Below the pieces are notes generated by a model. It saw only the letters and a list, made by a program, of their open reading frames with translations, ran no database searches and was not told the origin of the DNA. Of a DNA stretch of 64,000 nucleotides, positions 10,789 through 23,210 are shown piece by piece; position 1 is the first letter of the stretch, and the number at the start of each line of letters is the position of its first letter. Source of the DNA: Papaver somniferum (Eukaryota > Streptophyta > Magnoliopsida > Ranunculales > Papaveraceae). The stretch spans positions 160,664,451-160,728,450 of the forward strand of contig NC_039359.1 in NCBI RefSeq assembly GCF_003573695.1, in the 5' to 3' direction. A program made the position numbers and the translations under genes.

Positions 10789-13303
10789 TGAAAATGCGGG
10801 GGTCTAAAAACCACACCCAACAATTCGTTTGGCAATCTGAGAGGACTTACTCCAATATACTTTCTAGAGAATCAATTAGACATTCAGATTCAACCTAGAC
10901 TAAAGTATATCAAAGAGCTTAATATCTCTATCTCTTAATTCAATCAGCAATCAGCAAATAGAAATCTGCGAGCCCAATAGAATATAAGAGGAGTTACTTG
11001 AACGGTACCAAAGACCAATATTCAAGTGTCAATCAATGTAAATCAACAAGCAAAGGTTGGATATTCTAATTAATTGATCTTAACACACAACCTGTGATAT
11101 TTCTGTTATATAAAAAAATATAATGCGGAAAATAAATAACACAGATACCAGAATTTTGTTTACGAGGAAACCGCAAATGCAGAAAAACCCTGGGACCTAG
11201 TCCAGATTGAACACCACATTGTATTAAGCCGCTACATACTCTAGCCTACTACCAATTAACTTCGGACTGGACTATAGTTGAACCATAATAAATCTCACAC
11301 TGATTCAAGGTACAATTGCGCTCCTTATGTCTCTGATCCCAGCAGGATACTACGCATTTGATTCCCTTAGCTGATCTCACCCACAATTAAGAGTTGTTAC
11401 GACCAAAAGTCGAAGACTTGATAAACAAATATGTATCACACAGAAAAGTCTATAGGATTGAACTGTCTCCCACAGATATACCCAAGAGTTTTTGTTCCGT
11501 CTTTTGATAAATCAAGGTGAACATGAACCAATTGATAAACCAGACTTATATTCCGAAGAACAACCTAGTATTATCAATCACCTCACAATAAAATTAATCG
11601 ACTAGCGAAACAAGTTATTGTGGAATCACAAACGATGAGACGAAGATGTTTGTGACTACTTTTCTATCTTGCCTATCGGAGATATAAATCTCAATCCAAT
11701 TTTACAATTACATTCAATCACGATAGAGACAGCAAGATCAGATCATGCAACTACGAAGAGAATAGTTGGGTCTGGCTTCACAATCCCAATGAAGTCTTCA
11801 AATCGTTAACCTACAGGGTCTCGAGAAGAAACCTAAGGTTAAAGGAGAATCTACTCTAGTTATGCAACTAGTAACACACATGAGGTGTGGGGATCAGGTT
11901 TCCCAGTTTATAGAGTTCTCCTTTATATAGTTTTCAAATCAGGGTTTGCAATCCAAGTTACCTTGGTAACAAAGCATTCAATGTTCACCGTTAGATGAAA
12001 ACCCTGATTCAACCAAGCTAATATCTTTCAACTGTTAGATCGAACTTAGATTATTACACACAAATAAAATGTACCCTCATTTAGGTTTATGTAGCCGTAC
12101 CTAAACGTATACACCTTGTTGGTTCACAAATATTTAACCGAGGTTAGCCATATGATTACTCTCATATCAAACTTATTCATCTTAACCATAACTAGTTCAA
12201 ATGACTCAAATGAAAATAGTTAAAGAGTTGTTCAATTGCTATATTCTCATAGATTTATACAAGACCACAATTGAAGCAAAATCGGTTTGATTCACTCGAA
12301 TCAATACATTAACATTATAGCCACAGTTTGCAAAGATTGTATTCCTTATTGATAAATGTTTAGGTTCATCTACAACCGATTTTAGAAAGTAACCTACTTA
12401 AGTATGCATACAGGTATGTGTACTTAAGTAACCGGATTTGAGTTTGTTTTAGTTTTCAAACTCAGCAGAAATTCATGGACGTGAACTTTCCGCCAGTATG
12501 TGTACGGGTACGCGTACTTAGGTAACTGAATGATTTGGTTTTGAGATTCCAACATCAGCAGAAATTCACGGACGTGAACTTCCACCAGTATGCGTACGGG
12601 TACGTATACTTATCCAGTCTCCTTCAACCATTTTGTATACACACAAGTATGCATATTTTAGGTTCCCGGTTTTGGACTTATACATTAATGTGCGAACACA
12701 CTATGCTTATATCCAAAGATGGTTACAAGATTCTAAACTTTTTATTTCAATCATTGAAACATTCTTCTATAATGATAATAGCCGTTTTCACTCACTATTA
12801 GCATCAAAGCAATTTTCAAGATATTGAAATAATCATTATCGAAACATTCCAAGTCTAACACCAAATGATTGTATCACACAAACCATGTAAGATGTTATTC
12901 GTAAATTTTCCCATGATATAAGATGGTCGAAGCGAAAGCTTACCAACACATATTTCGCGAGATATACTCAGCTCGAAATCTCAAATGTGTATATAGAAAA
13001 CTATATCGTAACACGACTTATGTCTCAATATATGATATACAGTAGAAATAGACTTTCCAAGTGATAGATGAGTTTATGTCTCCACATACCTTTTGTCGAT
13101 GAAGTTCCAAAAGCTCTCCTTAGTAGTTCTTCGTCTTCAAATGATAAACGCCGTGAAGTCTAAGCTCAAGTACACAAACTATGTCCTAGTCCGAGACATC
13201 TATAAATAGGCTAGAAATCAAGACTTATAATTTTTATCACTAACATTGACAAACATGCTTGAGATATCAACGTATGCGAGTTCGACTGAGAAGTGCTCTA
13301 ACA
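10789..13303 (-). repeat. SIRE-like 5' LTR, full length (2515 bp)
   Basis: Bounded by TG (10789) and CA (13303). On the minus strand it starts TGTTAGAGCACTTCTCAGTC and ends ATTTTCA next to the primer site. The same family occurs on the plus strand at 28993-31339, 38052-40385 and, split, at 23359-40865. Near 12400-12660 it has a cluster of GTATGCGTAC-like palindromes. The matching 3' LTR is missing. Confidence 0.85.
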
Positions 13304-13501
13304 CTTATATTCTATCGGGCTCGCAAATTCCTATTTGTTTGATTGCATATTGAATTGAGAAATAGAGATATAACTCTTGGATGTACTTTTCGTAAAATTG
13401 AGTCTGACTGTCTAGTTGATTCTCTTGAAAGTATATTGGAGTTAGTCCATACAGATTGCTGAAAGAAATATTGGGTTGGTTGTTAGACCCCCGCTTTTTC
13501 A
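13304..13501 (+). repeat. Tail of a plus-strand TGTTAGAGC-family LTR
   Basis: The 198 bases match the last part of the plus-strand LTRs, ending in the family terminus GACCCCCGCTTTTTCA at 13501. The minus-strand element on its left ends abruptly at 13303, so that element was inserted into this LTR; the other part of the target LTR is not seen left of 9140. Confidence 0.75.
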
Positions 13502-13534
13502 GATAATCTTCTTTTTAACTTAACGCGTCGGTAG

Positions 13535-13780
13535 CTTACAAGATTTTGTTAATTGTACTAGTTACCATTGCATCTGTAGAAAGAGTCTTTTCTAAGTTAA
13601 AGTTTGATCAAATATTATCTCCAAATGACTATGTTATAATAATGATTATGTGAATTATCTATGTTGTCTATACATTGAATAAGCAACGTTTGAAAGCTTA
13701 GATTATACATCCGTTATTAACAAGTTTGCTACTAAGATTATGCAAAGAGAATCCATAGTTGGGCGATTATAGTTGAATGT
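13535..13780 (+). pseudogene. hAT transposase C-terminal remnant
   Basis: In one plus frame, 13550-13610 reads LVTIASVERVFSKLKF, the core of the hATC dimerisation domain of plant hAT (TTF/MYM-type zinc-finger) transposases, which usually has a TVASAERSFSKLK-like block. In-frame stops follow, and near 13715-13770 a second piece reads INKFATKIMQRES, which fits the end of the same domain. No terminal repeats were found nearby. It is a decayed fragment and makes no functional enzyme. Confidence 0.65.
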
Positions 13781-14491
13781 TGTTATAGGTGGCAATGTCA
13801 ATAATTTTTTTGTTATATTGGCTTTTTCACTACTAATAAGTGGTGGAGAAAATGCAAGACTGACCTTGGTTGTGCTATGCTATGAGAAAAATGCAGTTTA
13901 GCATTTAGTAAACCATAATTCAAATGGTAAAGCAAATTTAAAAATAATCAAATTGTGTTTGGAAAATTATCAGATTCAACCGTTGTTGTAAAAAATGACA
14001 AAAAATAAACATACCATTAAAAAAATTATTCGAATTTATTGATGTAGAAATAATTTAGGTTTGAACCATTAAAAAAATATTTGTTTTTATATAATATTAG
14101 TGTTTTTGGTAGTTTTATTTTTCATAGATTAGGTATTGCTATTCAAAAAAGAGTTGGAGCCCAGCTTGTTGCTAGGTTACCAACCAAAGTTGTGCACCAA
14201 TCATGATTTCGATAAATTAGATATTAGTAATATTATTAAATTATATTATATAGGAGTTATATATGATACCCAGTTTTTTACTAATTAAAAATATATTTCA
14301 GAAAAATAAATCATACAATTTTTTTTCCAAACAAAACCAAACTAAAATTAAGTAACATTAAATATTTACATTCGTATTTATTTAAACGAAACATTTTGTG
14401 TCATTTATAAAGAATAATAATATTTACATTTGTATTTATTTAAACGAAATATTTTGTGTCATTTATAAAGAATAGTTCGGGTATAAACAAA
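13781..14491. other. AT-rich stretch with a short tandem duplication
   Basis: No gene is visible. At about 14362-14475 a unit of roughly 57 bases (core TTTATTTAAACGAAA and TTTTGTGTCATTTATAAAG) is present twice in tandem with few differences. The rest is AT-rich and unassigned. Confidence 0.6.
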
Positions 14492-17161
14492 TGAAAAGAC
14501 GAGGGTACCCAAATACACCATATTTTTTTATTTGTCAACCTATAAGTCCTCTTACCAAGTGTGATCGTCTATGGACAAAGTCGAGACAATACAACAACTT
14601 CGGTATTCACATTTTGTGTGATCGTCTATGGATATGAGATCGAGACAATACGAATACAATATAACTCGTGTGATTGACTATGGATACAATCGAGACCATG
14701 CGACAATCAAAGTGTACTTACTTGATAATAGGTTCGGTAATAACCAAATTCCATAGGATCACTATCAAGTATAACGGATTTAACGTAAAGTACAATTTAC
14801 TTTAATTATAATAAAATAATTATAATGCGGAAAAGTAAAGTAAATGGCACAACAAGATTTTGTTAACGAGGAAAACCGCAAATGCATAAAAACCCCGGGA
14901 CATAGTCCAGAATTGAATACTCTCAGAATTAAGCCGCTATACAAAATCTAATAACAACTTCATATAATTGAGACCAAGCAGACTACCCCTAGCTACTTAG
15001 TTCCCTCAGCATCCCTGCACCTTCGACTTTTAGATTCACACATTTGTGCAATTCCTTTTGATTATATTCCAAACATCAAAGGAACAACAGATCTGTTTGG
15101 TAACAATTCTATTGATTCTTTTTAAGATAAAGATATCTTAAATCATACGCAAAGGCTCTTCCGTTTAATTTAATGAACTCCTTTGCCTGGTTAGATCAAT
15201 CCAATCTCTATTACAAAAATAATAAAATTCGGATTTGCAATCAATCAGAATAGATCTCAAAGAGAATTATCAAGCGATGTCGATCTCAAGCAACTTGACA
15301 ATCAAACCTATCAAAGATAAATATAATTCAAGTTGGATCCCATCCGATCAAGGTTTGAGCACAATCGCAAAATATGATAATTAATAAGAAATATTCTTCG
15401 TCTTCAAATCTTATTCAAAACCTGCACAACACCACTTGAATCTCTTGTGATCAATCACGCATAGAATGAAGTCTGTTAACAATGGATTATCACAAGATGT
15501 ATTTAGAGCAGTTCTAAAGATCCCGTCGATACTATGATCTAGTTTGAGGGAATCTTATATCAGAAGAGAAGATTCTTAAGAATAAACAAACTAGGTGCAA
15601 TCAAAGTTTCAACAACCGTTAGTCAATCAAATCAATCGAAAACTAATAACGCTGCAATTATCTAGTTTCCCACCAAAAGTACTCGTAGAGATTCTTGAAC
15701 CCACAGAAGTCTATAAACGAGCGGTCGTACGAGATTTCACCTAATTAGCATATATTTCTCTCCGAATAGACGGCTCCACCAGAAACAACAAAGAAGATGA
15801 AGTTTTCCTGGCTCTTAGGATAATTTGCTAGGAACGCAAACTTAGGTATTTATAGACCAAGGATGTTTGGACACCCAGGAATTTCCAAAACCGAAAATAT
15901 TCTCAAGATATGCAATGCATAGAAAAATTCGGTTTTTCTAATTCCAATAAATGCTTTTCCAATATTTCCGAAATCTCTCAATATAAAATATCCAATTAGT
16001 AAATGCACATTACTAATTTTTACTCTCTAGAGCTACACATTAATTGCTGGTAACTAATGTATATAAACTCAAAAACCTTAATTAAAAGATTTTTAATAAA
16101 TTTCTGCACAAGATCACCTTGAGTAATAGGAAATATCTTTGCACAATAAATGATAAGAGTTATTGTCCGTTTTCAAAGTATGTTGACATCTTTTCACTGC
16201 AAATCCTTATTCCATATTTACATGGATTTACGTTCTTGGAATCAGTTATACCACACTTCTAAAACAAGTTTAGAATTGGTTCTCCTGTATTCCAAGACTA
16301 CTATGCGATTGATCAAATACCAAATCACATACACGGGTTCAATCGGTTCTACCAATCAATAAGATCGGTTATACCTAATTTGGAAACACTTGTGATTGGT
16401 CACACAGGTTACCAGGACCGGTTACATCAGTTACCAGGACCGGTTACCAACTATACATGGTATTACTTGTGATCGGTCACACCAGTTACCAGGAACGGTT
16501 ACCAATTATAAGGATCGATATCACATAACACTCGTGATCGGTCATACCAATTACTAGGATCGCTCACACCAATTACAAGGATCGATCATACCATCACATG
16601 GTGATTACTTAGGATCGGTTACACCAATTAATAAAAACTAGTCATACTAAATCATAAGTCATGCATTGTGATTAGTTATACCAAGATACATACACAACAT
16701 AAGTTAAGATCGGTTCTACCATCTCACACATATTGGCCATCCAAAAAATTGCAATGAATAGCCAGACCAATAATCCTAATGATTTCCTTTTTGATTCACG
16801 AAACAAGTTTATGCATGTACTTCCTTTAAACAAATGTAAAACATTGTTTCCTAGGATTAAATCTTCACCATAACCCATTCACATAATCATAACAATATAT
16901 ACAAGATTATGTCGATGTCTTATCTACGAAGTTCAAAAGATAACTGTCATACTTCGTAGTCTAATTCCCTAATAATATGATCATCTATTATGATCATGTC
17001 ACATCACTAGAGTATTATACAATATGTACAGTATATACAGCTTCGCAGTTATGTTTTCAATAAGCACGACTTGAAAGATACGTTAGGAGTGAACAGTTCA
17101 AGTCAATATTACTAACCTCAAGTGGAAGGATGATGTCGTAGAACCGAGCTATGCTCAAACA
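14492..17161 (-). repeat. Solo LTR of a second long-LTR family (2.67 kb)
   Basis: The plus-strand left end is TGAAAAGACGAGGGTACC and the right end is GAGCTATGCTCAAACA, giving TG...CA bounds. On the minus strand it starts TGTTTGAGCATAGCTCGG. The same family is found on the plus strand at 20538-41506 (interrupted) and as a fragment at 42414-42830; all three share the same TGAAAnGACGAGGGTACC terminus. No primer site or polypurine tract flanks it, so it is a solo LTR or the remains of one. Flanking 5-mers (ACAAA and AAAAA) match at four of five bases. It contains runs of GGTTACACC/GATCGGTCA-like repeats at about 16330-16720. Confidence 0.7.
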
Positions 17162-18119
17162 AAAAAATTCACTCGACGGGATAGTGGTGAAACTGTAGTT
17201 TTTTTATTTTGTTATAGTCTTTGAAATCTTATTTGCAGATCCTCTGATTTAGTTTCTAAGTTTGTATGAAATGAAATAGAAGCGTTAATTTGGGTTTAGC
17301 CAAAATATTTTTATCACCCTAGACTAGAGCCAATTATTTAAGAAACCCTAATGAGCGAGGTATTAGAAACACAACGATGGCTTAAAAAATATGGCGGAAT
17401 AGGTGCATCACAACATGAGGTTTTAAGTAAATCTCTATAGGGAATATTGTTTTGTTGAACGTAATATCTATTCGAGAATCAGTGGGGACTTAATAGTAAA
17501 TGTAAATCTATAATTTGCATAAATTAATAGCGAAACAGAAAGAGCACTTACATTTATTTTTGAGAGAAAAAAGGAAAACAATAATTTAGAAAAACTAAAA
17601 TGCGGTTAACTGCTTCATCAACTAACCGGTAAAAGGAGAAACAACTGACTATCTCCCAATAATAGAAAGACACCAAGTACATTTATATAAGTCTACAATC
17701 ACAACATATTCTCCTATTTCAAAACTTTTAGAAATTAACACGAGTTCATTCATGAGACTAATACAAGCTCAACTTGAGATGAAACATATCCTGCAATCAT
17801 AGCTTCAAGTTCACCATAATAAAGAAGTGAACACGCATTTCATTTAAGCAGAAGTACTCTTCCTGACAAACACAAGTAGTTATCAAAATAAACAAATTGA
17901 ATTAACTAAAGTGGATGACGAATAAAACATAAAGACAAATGTAGGGTTAGCAGAGAAGTTACATTCATAGAGATACTGGATTTTAGTTTTCAACACTTTA
18001 AACGATTTATTCTCCCACCTTAAACACTTGTTGAGCATTAGATAAATAAATATTTATCATCCTGAGTAACACTGGTTAATCTTTTTGTAGGAATTTGGTA
18101 AGCTATTGTATCTTTAACA

Positions 18120-18660
18120 AGCATAAAAGAAAATTTGTTACCTTCTTTCACATCTATGAACCCAACCGAGGCTTCGAGAACCATGCCTTTACTGATGCGA
18201 GCGGAATTTTAGTCATAAAGTTTTATACCAAACTCTCTATACAGTAGACCAATTCATACTCCAACGGATTCAGTAAAGTAAGGGTAAAACCTTTTTTGTT
18301 GTACAGACTTTCTCAAATGCATTTTTAGTTTTTCTATAGACTTCAGTCATCCTTTTTGTGCTTGATCCATCAACCATCAAAGCTTGAATAGCAGCGTCCT
18401 AAACCTTTCATAGAACTTCATGAGTTGTTTTTTTACCATTAACTGAAAAAGCCTTTGCAATATATGAACCATATGTTTTATATGAATATCCATAGCAACG
18501 TATTTTCATCCTTATGTCTTCGTACTATAGTTGATGATCGTTGTTCGAAACTTCAAAGCACACCGTGGAATATCATATTCTTCTCCACTTCGAGATACCA
18601 ATGGGGAACACGCATCGATGCGCATGCTCTTTACATCAAAGTCTAATTCATCTTATTTAA
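18120..18660 (-). pseudogene. Decayed coding-like frame, family unknown
   Basis: On the minus strand, successive pieces read like protein: EEYDIPRCALKFRTT (about 18535-18580), KRMTEVYRKTKNAFEKV (about 18310-18360) and EASVGFIDVKEGNKFSF (about 18120-18175). Single stops and frame changes lie between them. The composition is balanced, unlike the surrounding AT-rich filler. I do not recognise a family. It could be a retrogene remnant or an unlisted transposon protein. Confidence 0.3.
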
Positions 18661-19436
18661 GAATATATGTTGAAGCTAATGAAAAATATTTGATAGTCTC
18701 TTGGTTTTTATTAAAATGACGAAATTGCAAAACGATAAAATTCTTAATACAAGAAGATTACAGTTTCGCAGCATAATCAATATTTTCACTCATCACAGTT
18801 TTTCTTATTAAAATCTTTACGAAATTGGTTATAACAATAAAAATCTCTATCAATTGTGATTTCATTTCCTCTTTCAACAACTCATACAAAAGTATACCTC
18901 TCCTTCTCCGATATATCCAATGGTTGAAGGGTTACCGATTTGACTGCCTTACTTATTATTTGTCCGATTTTATACATAAATAATAGTTTGGCGGCAACCG
19001 AATTCATTGTTTGACTTGTCCATATTTTCAACAATAATTAATTTATGTTTTTAGGGTCGGCCCCGATAATTGGATGACCCAAAGGGAACTCCAAAATGAT
19101 ACCCTACATATATTATTAAAAAATAAAAACTATAACATAAATGCATATTTGTGTTTACCTTCAAACTACCTCCTTGACTTTTTTTTTTACTCTTCTTATG
19201 TTCTCAAACTAACCCATTTTTTTATTTAATTTTGGGGTAAAAAAGTAATTCAAGAAGACAAATGTGTTTTGCTGTGGATATACAAAGTTAATCTAATTGC
19301 TTATTTTTTGTTAGTGTTGTTGTTTATCATATCTAATGTTAACAAAAAGATGTCTACCAGATTTTTTTTTTGTTGTTAAAGAAACTGTAAAACTATAATA
19401 TGCTATTATTATTTAAAAAACTAATATAAGTATATA

Positions 19437-19519
19437 CTCCCTCCATTTAAAAAAAAGGCTGGTTTCATGCGTAATTTGTACATGATACCGACCATTTTTT
19501 TTTTTGGAAACGGAGGTAG
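19437..19519. mobile_element. Stowaway-like MITE, 83 bp
   Basis: The left end CTCCCTCCATTTAAAAA and the right end TTTTTGGAAACGGAGGTAG are imperfect inverted repeats of the CTCCCTCCGTTTC type. TA dinucleotides flank both sides (19435-19436 and 19520-19521), the target duplication expected for Tc1/mariner-type elements. It has no coding capacity. Confidence 0.75.
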
Positions 19520-22288
19520 TATCTTTTTATTGTTAAACCACATCTTCAATGTTCAAAATCAATTAGAAATTGAGATTTACCTTGTATCTCAAAAAACACT
19601 AGTTATCCCATTTTATTTTGTTTAATTTTTAGGATAAAAATAATTCAAGAAGACAAAACGTGTTTTGTTATACATATATATACGAAGTTAATTTGATTTT
19701 TCTTTTTCTTATATAGTTAAATATATTAGTTTTAGCAAAACTATGTTTTCTCCAAGAAAAAAATATATATTTTGATCCCTCTTGGGCATGATTCCCTAAG
19801 TTGACCTTGTTCAACTTTGCTCAAGGGATCACCCTAATGTTTTTCACTACAAGTACATTAAATCTCATCTTTCATCAATGTTAGGATAATATCAGGAAAC
19901 TCACGTCCAAATAAACAACAATGGAAATGATAAGGAAGTTAACTTCTTTACCCGATGTCACTAAAAAAACTTTAATAAAAACGTTGAACTTTCCCCAGTT
20001 ATCGTCGAATGACTTCAACCATGATGCGTAACTGTTCACCATAAGTAAAGCATTCATCTATCCTTTGATATAAACCTTATTTTTCTCCCTTTATATATCC
20101 ATAAAAATTTGGAAACCCCAAATGTTGGAACAAGATTTCAAAACTTAAAATCATCTGATCAGAATTATTATTGTTTTAATAAACATGAAGGATTAAAGAA
20201 GAAAGTTTATATCCCTTCTTTTCGGGAAGCACAATATATGATTCTTCTTATTATATCGACATTCATCTTCCATAAATACAACATATTTAGTTATTGTACC
20301 TGCACATGTAATTTTTTTAAATCGTGTTTCAATTGTTATAAAGCTAACCAAATTTATGATATTGGAGACCGAAACCTAAGATTGGGGAGAATCTTTTGAT
20401 ATTACCAATTAGGAATTACCATTTGGTACAAATATTATAACATATTCAAATCCAGGTCCATCCACTAATAAAACTCAATCAAGCATCCTCTTTTTGATAC
20501 AAGCAAATTTTATGGTCCAAAATCCTTATTTACAGATTGTTAGAGTATTGCTCGGATGAACCCACAAAGCGTTGGTATGTCAAGGTTGGTTGTCATATTT
20601 TAGTATCAAAACTCATAAGTTACTTGATTATATTACTAGAGTCAACTTCGTTAGGTTAGACTAGGAAGTCTATAAATGTTGAGACATACAAGTATTACTC
20701 TGAAGACCTAAAGATTTCGAAGACGTATCGACATCAACAATGACATCACCTTCCATTTGAGGTTAGTATTACATGACTTGACTTGTTTCCATTTCTATAT
20801 CGTATGATATCAAGTTTTTTCTGATTGAAAACATAATATACGAAGTTATATATATGAAACTCTAGTATAATAGACTTGATCATCATATTGTGATCAAAGT
20901 GTCAAGGAACAGTATATCAATAGTGATAAGTGCTTTATATTAGTATATTTAATTGCGAAGTATAATGCTTATCTTTTGAACTTTGTAATTGCGACATCAA
21001 CATAATCTCTGTAACTCGTTACTATATTGTGTACTGAACATAGGTTTGAGTTCATACCTAGAAAACTGTGTTTGATTACATGAGTTTAAGGAAGTAGACG
21101 TACAAACTTGTTTTGTAGTCGAAAGGAAACCAAGGGTACTGAAGGTCCGGTTTTTATTGAAGATCCTAAGGTTGGACATACCCTGGACTATACAGGGAAT
21201 CAAGATAAAACCGATCTTATCTTATGTCGAATGTCAAGGTAGAAATTATCCCTATATATATTAGGAATCAAGGTAGAACCGTTCCTAACTTGCTTTAGGA
21301 GTCATAGTAGAACCGGCCCCAATAGGAAAAATCGATTTCTCTAAGTCACGTACACTTTAGGGTTTCTGTGATTTAGAAATTGGGTTTGCAAAATAGGAAA
21401 GTTCAAGATATCGACATAATGAGTAATTTGAACATATGCCGAAATATTGTTTCTTATATGTTTATAGATATTCCTTGATACTCAAGATGAGATCCCAAAT
21501 CGAAATAGTAAAGAATATTTTTGAGATTTTCGAAATTAATATGTTTTTTTTTACCAGCAATCAAAACATATCTGTAGAAAGATATATTAATTAAGTGCTA
21601 GCTAATATTGAGTTGCCCATGAAGATTTTGGTTATACAGTTGGATATTGGTTGGAATTAGACAAAAGAAAATTTAGGTGCTTATTGCATATCTTAAGAAT
21701 ATCTTATGTTATGGAAATTCCTTGGAGTCCAAACTACCTTAGTCTATAAATATTGAAGTTTCTTCGTCTTACAAACTTATCCTGAGCCATGAAGACTTCA
21801 TCTTTGTTGTTTCTGGTGTAGTTGAGTAATAATATTCTCGTAATACTATCTTGGAGAGGAGAGTAATCTCATTAGGTGAAATCTCTTATGTCCTCTAGTT
21901 TAAAGACTTCTTTAGGATCAAGAAGCTTCCATACCGTTGGTGGGAAACTAGAATTGCATTGTTATTTTAGTTTTCAATTATTGATTTGATTGACTAAAGA
22001 TTGTTAGCTTTTGATTGAACCTAGTTTGATTATTCTTGAGAGACTTCTCTTCTGACATAAGGTTACTCAAACTAGATCAAGAGATTAACATTGACTTGTG
22101 ATCGTCCATTGTTAACAGACTTCGTTTTGTGCATGATCGATCATAAGTCAGGAATCAAGTTTGTTATTGTGCAGGTACTTATTGTTTCTTACTGTTTTTG
22201 TATCTTCATGATTTGCTTTGTGCATAAACTTTATCAGCTGGGATCCGACTAGATCTAGTTTATATTTTGATGTACTTGTTATTGCTAG

Positions 22289-23210
22289 TAGGGCTGCACA
22301 AGAACCATCCCATCCCGAGGAACCGTACCGGAACCGAGATTAGATGGGACATGTACAAGTACCAAAAACCGGTACCGAGCCTAGAGTAGGTACAAGTAAG
22401 GTTATCTCCTTTCTATCCATTAATTCCAGCCGTTGATAGTAAGGTTATCTCCTTTCTATCCGTTGATATTAGGGATTTTAGAACTTATGCTTCTGTAGAA
22501 AACTGAGGCACTTGGTTGGAACTGGTGATAAAGTCGAGTACTAGATTAATGGATTTACGATAACCATTGTTTAATCCATATTGACCGTTTTCATAGTAAG
22601 TTGCGCTTCTCATAAACCATTTTCCAGCAGATATTACCATGTAATCGAATATCGTATATTGATATGTCCATTTCTTATCGAGCTCATCGAGATATAACTG
22701 AATTTTCTCAATTGATGTACCATTCATATCTTCAATAAAGTAAAATGCTTTAACTAAGAATGGAGACCAGATAACACTGAGAGTGAAGTTGTATGAAGGG
22801 AAGTGCCATCTTCTATCTCCAAATCCCTCATCATTTTAATTGTCATGGTAAACTTCATTTGCTGCTTCCACCTGATTAGATTCGTTAAGATTAATTTTAA
22901 CTAGTACTCAGATTATCTCAAACATTTAAAAGCCAATTTTCAAATAGCAGACAGAATACCTTGCAATAGACAGGGTTCATGATCAAGATTGAATAGGGAT
23001 TAATTATGATGATAACTAATGACATTACATCTCTCATTAGTATTAGAGATTAATTTTACAGGTAAAGAATCGGTCCCGTCCCGAGTTAAACAGGTACAGG
23101 TCCCGTCCCATCCCGTACTTCACAGGTACGGGTACAAGTACCGACCATAGGGAGGTACATGTACTGAGCTAGGAAAAAACCCGTACCGTCCCGTACCATG
23201 TGCATCCCTA
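22289..23210. mobile_element. Non-autonomous hAT element carrying a gene fragment
   Basis: The ends are TAGGGCTGCACA on the left and TGTGCATCCCTA on the right, inverted repeats of the hAT type. The flanking 8-bp direct repeats ATTGCTAG at 22281-22288 and 23211-23218 are perfect, as expected for a hAT transposase. The subterminal parts hold many short GTACCG/CGGTAC and GGGAC repeats, likely transposase binding sites. No transposase is encoded. The centre (22485-22871) holds a piece of a host gene, so it is a Pack-type hAT element that must be mobilised in trans. Confidence 0.9.
22485..22871 (-). pseudogene. Captured TRICHOME BIREFRINGENCE-LIKE gene fragment
   Basis: The minus-strand frame from 22871 contains DRRWHFPSYNFTLSVIWSPF and then KKWTYQYTIFDYMVISAGKW, blocks characteristic of the plant TBL/PMR5 family (DUF231), Golgi proteins that O-acetylate cell-wall polysaccharides. 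The piece is about 128 codons of a normally 400-plus residue protein. Its upstream edge at 22871 is preceded on the minus strand by CAG, like a splice acceptor, so genomic DNA and not mRNA was probably captured. There is a stop at 22836-22838. The GDS and DxxH catalytic motifs of the family are not in this part. The open frame 22485-22727 starts at an internal Met. Confidence 0.8.

Larger units (their letters stand above)
17162..20537. other. Unassigned intergenic stretch
   Basis: I see no intact gene in these 3.4 kb. The notable contents are a decayed minus-strand reading frame at 18120-18660, a short MITE at 19437-19519 and a diverged direct repeat of about 100 bases (19210-19320 and 19600-19700, sharing AATTCAAGAAGACAAA). 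The open frames at 18455-18719 and 20109-20399 have no domain or codon pattern that supports a gene. Confidence 0.6.

Noticed and set aside
16330..16720. GGTTACACC/GATCGGTCA repeats as a separate satellite
   Set aside because: They are short, irregular and contained in the solo LTR at 14492-17161, so I treat them as LTR-internal repetition.
20109..20399. 96-codon plus-strand open frame
   Set aside because: No recognised domain, Phe/Tyr/Asn-rich composition expected from AT-rich DNA, no flanking gene signals.
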